A DNA stretch of 64,000 nt from Symbiodinium microadriaticum (GCA_001939145.1 LSRX01000666.1:62001-126000); one strand, 5' to 3'. Shown: positions 48,204 to 58,800, counted from the first letter of the stretch. Notes: a model not told the origin generated them from the letters alone. Program-made: numbers and translations.

Positions 48204-48373
48204 GCAGACATATACAAACGGATGTAGACATACAACTGGTGCATCGTTCCCTGCATAAGTATGCTTATACCTGTATATTCTATATGTACATGGGTCGGTG
48301 CTTCGTGTGCACTCATGTGCATTCGTATGAGGGCTCTGTGTGTGTGTGTGTGTATGTGTGTGTGTGTGTGTGC
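47583..48373. repeat. cluster of AT, CA, GT, TCTG, TCTCTG and CATA microsatellites
   Basis: Consecutive blocks: (AT)n 47590-47629, (CA)n to about 47675, (GT)n to about 47810, TCTG/TCTCTG to about 47960, CATA units 48024-48200 and (TG)n 48339-48373. Frames of 225-264 codons that cross it on both strands are low-complexity artefacts. Confidence 0.96.
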
Positions 48374-48435
48374 GTTGGTTTGGGTGATTGGGTAGGGATG
48401 AAGCTTGCGAAACCCAATTCCGCTCCCCTGCACAG

Positions 48436-49204
48436 GAGGTATATGCAGAAGATGACGAGGAGGATTCCATAGACACAGCGATCCGAACGTTGCTTCCTTA
48501 GACAGCAGTTGCAGGCTTGTATTGTGCCTGCAGCGTGAGCGCCCGATATGGCATACGACCGTATATCGAAACGATGGCAGGTATCTGGAGCACAATCCAG
48601 ACTTTCCTGTGCCGCTTGCTTGCAGAGGGCGGGTTGCGTCCAGCCCGCAGCTGCTGGCAGATGACATTCGCTTAGCATCATGCCGCGAGGTCGATCCAGA
48701 AGGTGGCACCGAACTACTATGCGCAATGCTGAGTGATGATATTGTTCTGCACATTGCCCGGGCAGTGTCGACGTTGTCCATGTATTCGTTGTCATGCGGT
48801 CTGTTGCATGTCGCGATATAGCTGTACAGACCGCGAAGAGCTGGCAGAACTGTGGCCTTGAGGTTTTTGGTGATCGTGGCACAGTGGAGTCCACAGATGC
48901 AGAGATGCACGTGTTTGCGATGTATCCGCCCGGCATGCCACGTGTTCTCAAAGGTCTACATTCAGCAAAGAGGTGAGCATGTGGTCGTCCGAGTTGGTGG
49001 TGGCTACAAATCCTTGCAGGCTTGCTGTATGCGGATTTATGTAAGGAAGCTTCAGCAACCGACTGCTCGGTCAGCATACGGATCATTGTTGTAGTCGCTT
49101 GCGGGCGCGCGCGTGTGCGCGCGCGCGTGTGCGAGGTGTTCATGGATGCCCGGGCCCAAGTGGTGAGACGCTGTAGGGAGGGCGAAACGTTCGTTTGCTT
49201 CTGA
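48436..49204 (+). CDS. hypothetical multi-exon protein upstream of transporter
   Basis: Five exonic stretches follow clear acceptors. EVYAEDDEEDSIDTAIRTLL starts at 48436 after cctgcacag. RERPIWHTTVYRNDG starts near 48534 after tgcctgcag. SSPQLLADDIRLASCREVDP and ELLCAMLSDDIVLHIARAV lie within 48626-48780. SWQNCGLEVFGDRGTVESTD with MHVFAMYPPGMPRVLKG lies at about 48836-48975. EVFMDARAQVVRRCREGET runs to a stop at 49202. Composition is strongly protein-like, with acidic N-terminal and mixed alpha/beta segments. The family is not recognised. Only about 180 bp separate it from the next plus-strand gene. Internal donors are not all defined. Confidence 0.45.
49105..49132. repeat. short alternating GC/GT purine-pyrimidine tract
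   Basis: Contains gggcgcgcgcgtgtgcgcgcgcgcgtgtgcg, of the kind that can adopt Z-DNA. It lies in or just before the last exon of the hypothetical gene, between it and the transporter. Confidence 0.7.
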
Positions 49205-49383
49205 CAGGAGAGGGCTCTTATGGTCACGCGGGACAATGCCTGATCCCTAGGACCTAGGAGTTTGGTAAGCTTGCGTCCTGCAAGGGACTCGCGTGGTTTA
49301 GCTGGCCAACCTCCTGCGATGATTCAGCTTTGACAGCATGGTCGCCGTTGCCACTCCGGCTCATTGCAGACGGCGACTCTGCC

Positions 49384-50624
49384 ATGGAGCTGGATGTCGG
49401 ACAGGTCGCGGCAGTACTGGTTGCCACATTCATTTTCCTAGCAATCTGGGCGATTTTGCAGCCACGTGGTCTTGCAACGCAGATTTGCACATGCTGCTTC
49501 GTCCTGTCGTTAGTCTGCACGCAGCTCCTCATGAAAGATCTGGGATCTGGCGATCTGAACTTCAGGTATCCGGCAACGGTCACGAGCTTGCACTTCATAT
49601 TCATGTGGCTTACAAGTTGGACTTTCTGGGCCAGCCGGAAGCAGTTTCATCGCTGCAGGCCGAGCTCGGTGGGCTCCCTGAGGCGCTACGCGAAGTTCGT
49701 TCTGCCAATTGCTCTTTCTCTGCCACTCTCCATTGCGCTGAACAACACATCCCTGCTTTACATGGGAGCCGGACTCGCGGGCATCATCGGGACAATGGCG
49801 CCGATTATCACGGCGGTCTTGACCCACTGTCTAGGACGTCGGATTAACAAGACCGGGTGGATAGGGGTCAGCGTGGCCACTTTTGGAGCTACTTGCATCG
49901 GCGCTGGGGAGCTGAAGGATCAAGGGGGACAGGTGAATTCGGTTGCCTTGGGCCTTGTGTTTTGCACAGCATCGGTGTTCCTCAGGGCGGCCAAGGCAGT
50001 TCTGCAAGACCAGCTGCTAGAGCCCACGGCCTACGAGAAAGAGGCGGAAGGAGTCCAAGTAGACCTGGAAGGTCAGGTCGGTCAGGTCAGGAGCCCAGGG
50101 AGCCCAAGCCCCAAGCGGGAAGACAAGGAGGCTCTGCCCGTGTCGCCGCCTTCGGCCCTCTCTCCGATGCACGTTTGGGCGCTGCAAGCCCCGCCTTGCA
50201 CGGCCTGGGCCGTGGTCTATGCCCTGCTGACAGAGAGCCCGAATCAAGCTGTCGCCCACGCAACGCCCTCCGTCGCTCGAATGATCTTCCTGACCTGCAT
50301 CACAGCTACTTTTCTGAATGTGCTGGGTATGACAACCATGAAGCAGCTCGGTGCCAGCTCCATGCAGATCATCGGGAAGCTCAATACCATCATCCTGCTG
50401 GCTTTCTCAATGGGCTTCTGGGGTGAGAGGATGCCACAGGTTCCGGGACGTGTGCCAAAACAGTGTGCTGTAGTACGCATTTGTAAACCTGGGCAACCAG
50501 CTTTACGGTATTGAACGGTATTGGTGCTGGCAAGGAAGTTCTCGTTGGGACATGCTTCGTCCTGGCTGGAGTCGCCGTCTTTGAGCAGAGAGGTGCCTGT
50601 CGGGAGAGCAGTACTCCGTGGTAG
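49384..50624 (+). CDS. triose-phosphate/nucleotide-sugar type transporter (DMT superfamily)
   Basis: Two exons: 49384-50439 and 50535-50624, joined in phase 0 across a 95-bp GT-AG intron, giving about 381 residues and roughly ten membrane helices. The chosen ATG has a good context (gccATGg) and follows an attgcag that could be a trans- or cis-splice acceptor; an upstream in-frame ATG at 49330 is possible. Family blocks: LNNTSLLYMGAGLAGIIGTM, APIITAVLTHCLGRR, GWIGVSVATFGAT in the first half; LGASSMQIIGKLNTIILLAF, GFWGERMP and, on exon 2, VLVGTCFVLAGVAVFEQRG in the second. Such carriers exchange sugar phosphates or nucleotide sugars across plastid or Golgi/ER membranes; the substrate cannot be assigned. 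A long charged linker (about 50030-50160) separates the halves. Confidence 0.82.
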
Positions 50625-50986
50625 TCTCTAGGAAATTGGTAACTTGCGTGTGGTAGCGGGGGCACGGTAGGTCGGACTTGTGTCCATGAGCTCTTGTCAT
50701 GTGAACTCGCTAAGGCAAGAGGGTGTAGCTCAACTACGAGGAAGGGTCGCCTCCAGCCCCGGCGCTCAGCGATGCTGGGGCCACTGCCGGCAAGTGTCCT
50801 CCAGGCGAACCTCTCACTTTGCGTCGCCTTGGCTGTGGTCAGAATGAGGATCAGCTCCCTTCGGAACTTCGGGATAGGATAGCTGCATAATCCTGCAGCT
50901 GTCACCACACCTGCGTGCACCTGCGAGTCGATGAGAGCTCAGAGCCGTAGAGTTGCAAGACTAGGACCATTAGCAACCCTTCCCGG

Positions 50987-51615
50987 GTGGCAGACCGCGT
51001 TGATGGCAGAGGAGCAGCTGCAAGCGGTGAGTTGACGCCGAGCTTCGGAAAAAGTGAGCGCAGCACACTCGGAGAGCTGCTTGTTGAGCCATCTCAGAGA
51101 ATCTCCGAGGCAGCTGCGGTGCGCAAGCAGCAGGCGGGAGCTCTCGATGCGCAGCATCGCAGCCTCAGACTCGCCAGCAGATGTTGCAGGTTGCTTTTCG
51201 AAGTGGAAGGGGAATGCAAGTCCCCGGCTAGGCTTTGACACTCGGCAGCCCGCTGCTTTGCAGCTTTGTGTCCAACTTGCTTTAAATATGTACTTTGACG
51301 ACCCTCGGGATGAGAAATCCTGGTGAAACAGTGGACTTGCTCTGGACACTTGGCTCCGAAGCACTGGCCTCGACCCTCGGTATCGATTCGGATAGCTGGT
51401 GGCAAGGTCCCACCAAAGCTGCAAGAGCCACCTGTTATGGTTGGCATGTAGAACGTAGACTTCAGCCGCCAGTCCTCAGCCCTCGAAGTAATTCAGAGGT
51501 CAATGCTCCAGCTGCAAAGATGCGGTATTTGGGTCCAGACAGGGACCGTCCTCTCACAGATAGTGTGCGGCACTTGATGAAGGCACCTGATCCCGCAGCC
51601 GTTAGTGCGGTCTAG
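50987..51615 (+). CDS. possible exons of unknown protein
   Basis: Segment 51055-51235 reads ERSTLGELLVEPSQRISEAA and continues with charged helices. Segment 51480-51615 ends RYLGPDRDRPLTDSVRHLMK then stop. Both have protein-like composition, but the minus strand is equally open over the first segment and no splice chain was found. Confidence 0.25.
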
Positions 51616-51894
51616 AGTCTAGAAGCATCTTGGATCTCATGGCTTCCAGCTGTCACGACTTTAACTGCGACTCTTTCATGAGAATTCAGACGGACTTGAG
51701 AATTCTGCTTACAGCTCCCGTTGGCAAGGACTTCGATAATTAGCGATCAAGTTGAGAGTCAGCCCCTTCAGGCATCTAAGCCAAAGAACAAAAAATGAAC
51801 CCCTTGAGTTCCATGAGTGGGCATTCACTCACTCACAGAAATATGCACCATCTACCACTACCAGCTACATGTACATAACCGATGTTTACATACT

Positions 51895-52060
51895 TGCATG
51901 TAATGCAATATACATACATTCATTCATACATACAAACAAACATACAAACTTACAAGCATACACACATACATGCATACATGCATACACACATACATACATA
52001 CATACATACATACGTACATACGTACATACGTACATATGTACATACAGACATACACACGAA
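51895..52060. repeat. (ACAT)n microsatellite
   Basis: Imperfect CATA/GTAC units just upstream of the ankyrin gene start. The T-H-I-Y peptides encoded here are artefacts. Confidence 0.93.
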
Positions 52061-52108
52061 GAAAGGAGGGTTGGTGGCAAAGCATGATCTAGTTCGGCAT
52101 CTGCTGTC

Positions 52109-53841
52109 ATGGTACATGTGGATGCCCCTACACCACTGCGGCAGCTGCTCAGCGATGCGCGCCCCAGCTGGAGTGAGAAAGATCTTGCCGCGGTGGAAGA
52201 GAAGCTGTCGCGTGTGGGTGCCACAACGGTTCGCGAACTGGCCGAGCTTTTGGCCCACGGTTTAAACAAGAAGCTGCATGCCGCTGGGCTGAAGGCCTTT
52301 AACAGTGAAACCCTTGCGGCGTTGCGCCATCGTGTAGAGGAGGAATCAAGATCTTGCCACCTCGAAGAAGAGAAGGGTGAGAAGCCAATGGAGTCAAACG
52401 CTGGAGATGCCTCATCTCAGAGGAAGATGACAAGTCCAGACACAGGACACAAGAACTCTCCAACTCCTCCCTTCCAGGCTGACAGCGGGGGCCCAAAGGT
52501 GGCACCGGCTGCAGAGCCTTCTTCCCAGCCCACGTTCACTAGTTTTTCGCCTTCCACAGCTTTTGGCAGAGCCGAAGCTTTGGGCGAAACGCAGCTCATC
52601 AAGGCAGTAAGACAAAGTGACGTCAAGACTGTGCAATATCTGCTTTCTCATCGAGCTGATCCCAACGAGAAGGACAACTTTGGCGAAACAGCTTTGATGG
52701 AGGCTGCGGGTCAGGGACAAGCCCACATCTGCCGAATACTGTTGGAGAACGCAGCGAACCCGTCTTGCAAATCTCCGAGTGGTCTGAATGCAACACAGCT
52801 GGCAGCAGAGCACCAATCCATGGCGAGCCTCTGCTGCAGAACATATGGGTTCCTGTGCAGCATCAGTGCGGCAGTCAAGGGCTGGAAGGGATTCTGCGAA
52901 GCTCAGGCATTTGTTCGCCTTGCCACCAGACTACTGGTTTGACAGAGGTCTCAGGCTCGCGGCTCGTCAGCATGATGTGCAGAAGGCTGAGCTTCTGCTG
53001 CAACGGGCGAAGGCAGAAGAGGTCGCCCTGAACTTTCAACGGAAAGATGCCAATGGCTCCGGGTTGATTCATGTATGTACTTCCAGAGCTCCTGATTCAG
53101 AAGATGGCCGCCGGCTTGTCAGACTTTTGCTTTCTGCGTACCTTGTCCGCACGCTCTCTGTTTGCAGCAAGCCTCTGACCACCTCCCCTTACTTTTTGAT
53201 GACAAATAAGGGCTGCGGCTGTAAACACAACGAACCTGCTGGGCGAGACGCCGCTCATCCTTGCTGCCAGAGCTTCTGCTGATGCCAAAAAGGCATTTCG
53301 GATGAGCACCTTCTTATGCATCAGAAGTTGACGGGATTCCACTAAGTCCAGACAGGGGCAACTTATGATACGGTTCTTGTTGCAGGCAGAAATTTTCCCT
53401 GACTTCCCCCAACGTCGGCACGCCTAAGTCAAAGGCTCTCCGTGCAAGCAGCATGAATCTCGGAGGTGGGCAATGAACAGATGGCTTCTCCACTAAGTCT
53501 TGCTAGGTACAAGTACTGCGCTCTTGGGTTTGGTGCTCAAGACCAAACCAGCTGAGGCATTGTACAGTTCTTGCTGGACTCTGGTGCTTCCGTCAACACT
53601 TCTGATGCAGTCCTGCATGAGACGCCGTTGATGGAAGCTGCCGGGATAGGTGCTTTGCATGCATCAAGATGCACCGCAGTTGCACCGCGGTTGCAGAGGG
53701 CGAGGAATCGTTTCAGCTACAGGAGATCCGGACTTGGTGCTCACGCTTCTGAAAGCCCGCGCCGAGACTACAAGAAGCAGCGCAAGCGGGCAGACAGCGC
53801 TGGATTTCGCCTCTTCCAAAGACGTTCCTTGCACCTACTAG
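52109..53841 (+). CDS. ankyrin-repeat protein, five exons
   Basis: The ATG at 52109 opens a helical N-terminal module (WSEKDLAAVEEKLSRVG, then LAELLAHGLNKKLHAAGLKA, residues about 20-75), a disordered Glu/Ser/Pro linker, and then ankyrin repeats: TQLIKAVRQSDVKTVQYLLS with DNFGETALMEAAGQGQAHIC. Exons: 52109-52848; 52946-53137 (LAARQHDVQKAELLLQRAKA); 53211 to about 53268 (NLLGETPLILAARASADAKK, apparently ending at AAG|GC); 53568-53649 (FLLDSGASVNTSD..ETPLMEAAGI); 53717-53841 (GDPDLVLTLLKARAETTRSS, GQTALDFASS, stop). Phases join across introns 52849-52945, 53138-53210 and 53650-53716. Ankyrin repeats mediate protein contacts; the partner is unknown. The C-terminus may instead be spliced on to the Pro-rich segment near 54092. 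Confidence 0.8.
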
Positions 53842-54091
53842 CATAGGCACCCGTTCATTCGGAGCCCTTCTTGCCTCCATTGCTCCTCCTTTGTGCATTT
53901 CCGTTTTCCCTGACCTATCAAATAGTTTCTGGTCTTGCAACTCATGGATCTCAGGTAATATGGATGCTGAAAAATCCTGTGGAGGCTCAGGAGTCTCGAG
54001 CACACGCCAGTACCGCTCTTAGCGTGGCCGTGAACGCTCGGCCTAGGCTGTGTGGCTAATAAGCTGCAGTGTAACATGGTGTAACTGTCAG

Positions 54092-54955
54092 AAGTGCCAG
54101 CGGAGGTGCTCAACCAAAAGCTGCTGTGCCGCCTCGACCAAACTATGCATTTCCACCACAGCAGCCAAGCTCCGCGCCACCACCAAACACTGCTCGACCG
54201 GCTCCCAAGCCCGCCCCGAGTGTCTTGGCTTCCTTTCTTTTTTTTTAGCTCTTCGGTTTTGTTTAGTCAATGTGCTTACACTGTTACCTTGGTGATGTGA
54301 AAGAGAGGTGCCCCGAAGCGCCCCCAAACATACGCGGAACGCCTTCAGATGCTCGGACTACCATGGACAGCACTGAGGAGTTTCTGATCACGACACATCT
54401 CCCCTCATTCATCCCCAATCCTTTGCTAAGGAGTCTCTTGTCCAAGTATCCAGGATTCCAAGGCCAGGCATATCGCAAGCAACGCAGAAGCTGAAGCCGA
54501 GAGTCAAGACACAGTGAGTGCCATAGCGTAGGTTCTGGAGTGGATCTGCCGAGTCATGCCTGGCAATGGTCACCGCAAGAGCTCGAGCTCTTCATCGGTG
54601 CCTTAGCTTGTTTCTGCGCGCCTTTGCATCTATCAGTGCAGCTTTCCGTTTTGCTGTGCTTCACGTACTATGAGTCAATGAGTCCTTGTATGAGCCTCTG
54701 GCATCCGTTGAGCCACAGCCGGAATCTTGCTGCATGGGAATACGATGTTGCAAAAAAGACTGCGTCTGGAAGAAAGCCGGTGCGCAGGTAGTATGGGCCA
54801 GTTCTGGCCTCCGGGACGCGCCAAGCCGAGTCCAGGCTGTTTTCTCGCTTCCGCGAAAAAGACCTGGAAGCCCTGTCATTCCTTGTCTTGACAGGCCCCA
54901 CTCGTACTTCGGGAAATCGCAGCAAAGGCCGCATTGTTTCAAGATCCCTACTGTG
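54092..54955 (+). CDS. unassigned exons between ankyrin and J-domain genes
   Basis: After an actgtcag acceptor, 54092 to about 54225 reads a Pro/Ala-rich segment (VPPRPNYAFPPQQPSSAPPP and onward). A frame at 54363-54490 reads EEFLITTHLPSFIPNPLLRS, and 54895-54955 after cttgacag reads PLVLREIAAKAALFQDPYC. They are in plausible exon contexts but could belong to the end of the ankyrin gene, to a separate gene or to the 5' part of the J-domain gene. Confidence 0.3.
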
Positions 54956-55015
54956 GTGAGTACATACGGCTAGCATCACCCAGGACCTCCGCCAGATCCC
55001 TGGGAAAGGCCGTCA

Positions 55016-55573
55016 ATGAAACCACTGAGTTCATTGAAGGCATACTACCAGGCGTGACAGCACGATTCAATCCACAGATGTGCGTTGGCTTTTGTTTTCT
55101 GCGCAGTTAAGGCCCTTGGTGTTCCGGAGGGCACCCGTGACAGGAACGTCCTCAAGAAGGCGTACAGGTGCCTTTCTTGCGGTGTGGCATGCCCATGCTC
55201 GCAAGTTGACCTTGTTGCACGCTGTCCTGTTCGAAGGCAAGCTGCATTGAAATGGCACCCGGACAAGAACCCAGACAACCCTCTCGCGGCAAGCAACTTC
55301 CAGAAGGTGTGCGTGAATTGCCAATCTGTGTTTCAGCTGATATCTAATTGACAAGTTGTTGCAGAATTGTGGCCACCGCAGGCGTGCGATGCCTTCGAGC
55401 AGCTGGTTCGCAAAAGGAAGATTTCCATATCCATGCAGGGCTGTGGCACTTCCGCAGCCACACACGAATCTCCGCTCGGCAGCTCTTTTGAGCTCCTCGT
55501 GCAGCAAACTCTAGACGCCGCCAGCCACTTCTCGAGCGTCATACCCAAACTACCCGTGCCGAATCCAACGTGA
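55016..55573 (+). CDS. small J-domain protein (DnaJ/Hsp40-like)
   Basis: Proposed exons: 55016-55051 (Met-Lys..AYYQ), 55112-55167, 55237-55306 and 55382-55573, about 117 residues. They join as AYYQ|ALGVPEGTRDRNVLKKAY, then RQAALKWHPDKNPDNPLAAS, then NFQK|ACDAFEQLVRKRK, a J-domain with the HPD motif (codons 55256-55264) that stimulates Hsp70 ATPase. The first intron uses a GC donor (CAG|GC) and ttaag|G acceptor; the others are GT-AG. After the J-domain only a short Ser-rich tail follows: no Gly/Phe region, zinc finger or C-terminal substrate domain. An alternative 5' end keeps the frame open from 54895 and joins in another phase, giving ILP|VKALGV. Confidence 0.7.
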
Positions 55574-56797
55574 CCTTTGGAAGACCATCGTCTTCCCATG
55601 CAGTCGCACCATTGGAGCCGGTCTCTAGTTCCACGCTGTCAAACTGCTCCCGCGCCGCGAGGACAAGCTGAAATGACGAAAAGCGGAGGATAGAGCAACT
55701 CTCCACACAATCCGAACGAATCGGAGGAGGGTCTGATGATAGTAACCGATACTGTATGCCTTACTTGTGATATCTTGTGATATCCTTTACAGCCAATGTA
55801 GAAACCCTCGTAATAATTCAGAAAGGAAAGCTCTGGAGTTGGCAACGTCGAGCGTTCTGCAGTGCTGTGACGCTGTGCACAGCCGAGGCAGCTCTGCAAG
55901 GCGCTGGGCCTGGCTTTGTGAGTTCGACGAAATCGAAGCAAAAGCAGGCAACTGCGAGAGGCGACGGCTCTAAAGGAAACTCTATAAGGGCTGCTACAAG
56001 GAATACGAGAGGGATACATTAGAAGGGTAAGATGTAGAACGACCAATGCTGCACAGTGGCATGCCGTGGCCAAGCACGAGAGTGACCGCCGCAGCTTTTC
56101 AAAATCATGGCAAAAATCTGGCATGTACCCCCCCCCCCCCACGACACTGAAGTGAGGAGGCTTTTAGTGCCTTTGTTTGACAGCTTGCAAGACGGATGTA
56201 GAGCGACAGGCGCGTGCATAGGCATGCATGAATGTTGGAGATATCTCGAGATTCTAGCGCAGTCTCTACAATACCACAACTCCATACCATGCAGCTGAAC
56301 CCAGGCAGAAATAACAAAACACTGTCCGTGGCATTCCGCGGCCGTGAAGCAGCGGCCACGGAGAATGGCGGCCGGAGCTGCTGCGATGCGTTCTGCAGCA
56401 CGGCTTGCAATGACTGGACTGGACAGGGACCTTTGCGTTCTCTCCTGCCGTCTGCAGGCTCCTGCTTTGGGGCTTAGGTCTCGGGCCAAGAAGGTTACTG
56501 TTGTCCCAGGGTTGCTCCTGCTCCTTCTGTGTAAGAATTCAGGCTTGCGCTGCTCGTTTATCCGATGCACGGTCAGATGCACGGTCAGGTGCGGTCTTGG
56601 CTTCTGCTAGTTGTAGTTATCTCACGACGACTGAGTGTAGCGGTGCCCTTTTTTGCGGTTCTTGCAGGGAGTTGGGCTCGGAGGCGCTCCGAGCCCGAAC
56701 ACGTTGTTGCTCCACCCCGAGCCGATCGGTTTTGTCGCCGAGCGCTTTTGGTGCCCACTTTGGGGAGCCCTGTCGACTAAGGCAAGACCTCCGCACC
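55574..56797. other. no supported gene; poly-C tract at about 56130-56142
   Basis: Overlapping short frames on both strands, the longest on the minus strand at 56019-56582. No family recognised. Confidence 0.4.
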
Positions 56798-57476
56798 ATG
56801 CAATTTCCCAACGCTCCTGCCGGTCAACAGCCTGGTGCCTTTCCGGGGCAGGTGCCCAATCGATCAGCTGCTGCAATCTGCTGTGCTGCCTGTGCACGCA
56901 GGCCCAGTTCGGCGCACGCCTAAGAAGATCTTAGGTGTTGGGAGTGCGAGAGACTCTGTGAGACGCGTTCACCGAGGGTTCGGGCAACAAGGGGGCCAGG
57001 CCATGCCTGGCATGGCGGCTCCCATGGCGCCCGGCGGCTTGGGTGGTGCTTTCGGTGCCCAGACTCAGCCCAGCCCGGGAGGAGGCGCCTTTGGCTCGGG
57101 AGGTGGCCTGCCCGGCGGGGGATTTGGTGGCTTCGGTGGGTTTGGAGCTCCTGCGGCTCCACAAGCCCCGCCGCCTCAGCCGCAAGGCTTCGGGGGGTTC
57201 GGAGGCGGTAATCTGGGTGGGAATCCGGGGATGCTGCAGGGAGGTCTGAATGCAGGGCCTGCATTTGGACAAGGACCAGCAAGTCCGATGGGAGGAGGTT
57301 TAGGAGGCTTCGGGCAAGGCCAAGGCATGCCTCCGTCTGGATCTTGGTGGTGTGATCCAACATACATCCAATACACGCCCTTCCTGCTCGCGCTCAGGCC
57401 AGGGACCTACAGCGCGCCAGGTCTACAACAGGCCGGGAGGGAACAGCAAACCCTGCGATGTTTCAAGGGATCGTAG
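56798..57476 (+). CDS. Gly/Phe/Gln-rich low-complexity protein
   Basis: A first exon, 56798-56851, starts MQFPNAPAGQQPGAFPGQ and ends at a GT. A second stretch, about 56977-57345, reads GFGQQGGQAMPGMAAPM and repeated GGFGGFGGFG-like units with Pro/Gln spacers. FG/GFG repeats recall nucleoporin or RNA-binding prion-like proteins. No folded domain is visible. The phase between the two parts does not match with the simplest acceptor (cgag at 56976), so the 5' join is unresolved; the frame stays open to 57476, but the true end is probably an exon donor near 57327-57345. Confidence 0.5.
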
Positions 57477-57525
57477 TGGCAGCATGTGTGACCTGGTGCC
57501 TATACATACTATACTAGAATTCTCG

Positions 57526-57585
57526 GTGTGTGTGTGTGTCTGTCTGTCTGTCTGTCTGTCGGTCGGTCGGTCGGTCGGTCGGTCG

Positions 57586-57622
<37 letters not shown>

Positions 57623-57624
57623 GG
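57526..57624. repeat. (GT)n(CTGT)n(CGGT)n(CTGT)n microsatellite
   Basis: Short GT run, then CTGT units, a symmetric core of CGGT units and CTGT again, suggesting a CGGT variant expanded inside a CTGT array. Confidence 0.95.
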
Positions 57625-57770
57625 TGTGGATGTGCCTAGGCTTGACTAGACTGATGAACGAGCAAGACATTCAGCACGTCAGGCTTCTTCAAACATGGAG
57701 ACCACTCCGAACGCTTTGCAGCCGGGTAGATCTTTGCCGGGTATAGTGGCTTTGCCGCAGGGACGGGAAA

Positions 57771-58460
57771 GTGCAACGCTTCATGCTGCACCTGGGTCTC
57801 AGCTCACAGCCTAATTCGATGTACGGTCCGACTTGTGCACTTGGTTGCTCATGTCAAAGCTTTGCTTTCCGGAGGCGCCGGGCGAAGAGAGGACGCCGGT
57901 TGCTGCGCACGTCACATCTCACCGGGTCGCGAGCAGATGCGATCATCGTGCTGGAAGGACACTGGAGGATCTCGCCTGCACTGTTGGCATGCACAGTGCG
58001 GTCTGGAGTGCCGTCCAGCTCGCGTTTCCTGATGAATTCATATTCATGTCAGCCAGCGCCGTCTGCAAGAATACCATTCGATGTGCCAGGTGCTACCAAG
58101 CGACAGTTCCGACAGATCTTCCAAGACACACTGCGTGTGCCTTGGGCTGTCCGAGTGACGATGGCTGAGATTGCAGCACCTTTCAGCCCCAGCATCGCTA
58201 TTTCCAGGCCGTGGCAACCTGTAGCAAGAGAAGCGTTGCAGCAAACTCGGATTCCTGCGAGCATGCACTCATGCAGCATCCAGGATAACGTGTCCGGAAA
58301 CGCAAGGTCGGCAACGATGGAATCGGGCCTCCAGATCTTGATGTCGGCAGGTGCCATGGCACCCCAGGCCGCGTTCGAACAAACGCATCCTTCCGTGAGC
58401 TGTCCTCAGCCAGCAGAGGCGCCCGATGAGTGTGGTCTCGGAAAGTTGCCAGAATCTTAG
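57771..58460 (+). CDS. long open frame, unknown
   Basis: 229 codons without a stop. The central part (residues about 95-170, including GATKRQFRQIFQDTLRVPWA) is protein-like, while the ends are not, and two minus-strand frames overlap. No domain was recognised. Treat as a candidate exon rather than a complete gene. Confidence 0.3.
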   Translation: MQRFMLHLGLSSQPNSMYGPTCALGCSCQSFAFRRRRAKRGRRLLRTSHLTGSRADAIIVLEGHWRISPALLACTVRSGVPSSSRFLMNSYSCQPAPSARIPFDVPGATKRQFRQIFQDTLRVPWAVRVTMAEIAAPFSPSIAISRPWQPVAREALQQTRIPASMHSCSIQDNVSGNARSATMESGLQILMSAGAMAPQAAFEQTHPSVSCPQPAEAPDECGLGKLPES

Positions 58461-58589
58461 ACTGATAGGGACAGTTTTCGGACAAGCATTCCCGAGCTTT
58501 CCTAGGACGCTTCAACTTTTCTCGTTCTCGGCCGTGGATGAGCCGCAGGCCTTCGTCCACCCTAGCGCCCGCGAGGGCACCCGCTCCGG

Positions 58590-58800
58590 ATTTCCAGGTC
58601 CTACTGCAGCTCTTTGCAGCTTTGGAGCAGCTGGCGTCGCCAGTGCAGTCCTAAGTTGGCCGACGCACTTCGACTCTTCGACCCTCCTTCTGTACCTTGC
58701 TGAGAGAGTCGAAGAGATGCAAAAGAAAGAACTTGTAGACGTTCCGAGGTGCTCACAATGCTTCTTGACATGCCCTTCGTGGACAGCCTAGCTTCCGTGC
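58590..58800 (+). CDS. possible exons, helical protein fragment
   Basis: After tttccag (about 58598) a frame reads VLLQLFAALEQLASPVQ. A little further on, frames read LADALRLFDPP and YLAERVEEMQKKELVDV. These are helical, protein-like segments, but the splice chain is unresolved. Confidence 0.25.

Noticed and set aside
47361-48910. Several 180-264-codon frames on both strands
   Set aside because: Run through the microsatellite cluster; translations are Cys/Val, Tyr/Ile or Thr/His low complexity.
48313-49236. 307-codon minus-strand frame
   Set aside because: Antisense to better-supported plus-strand exons with clean splice acceptors; composition poor and it runs into the (TG)n tract.
54956-54983. 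A 28-bp intron joining PYC to a Pro-rich segment before AYYQ
   Set aside because: Too short to be a credible intron; an independent ATG at 55016 explains the J-domain start more simply.
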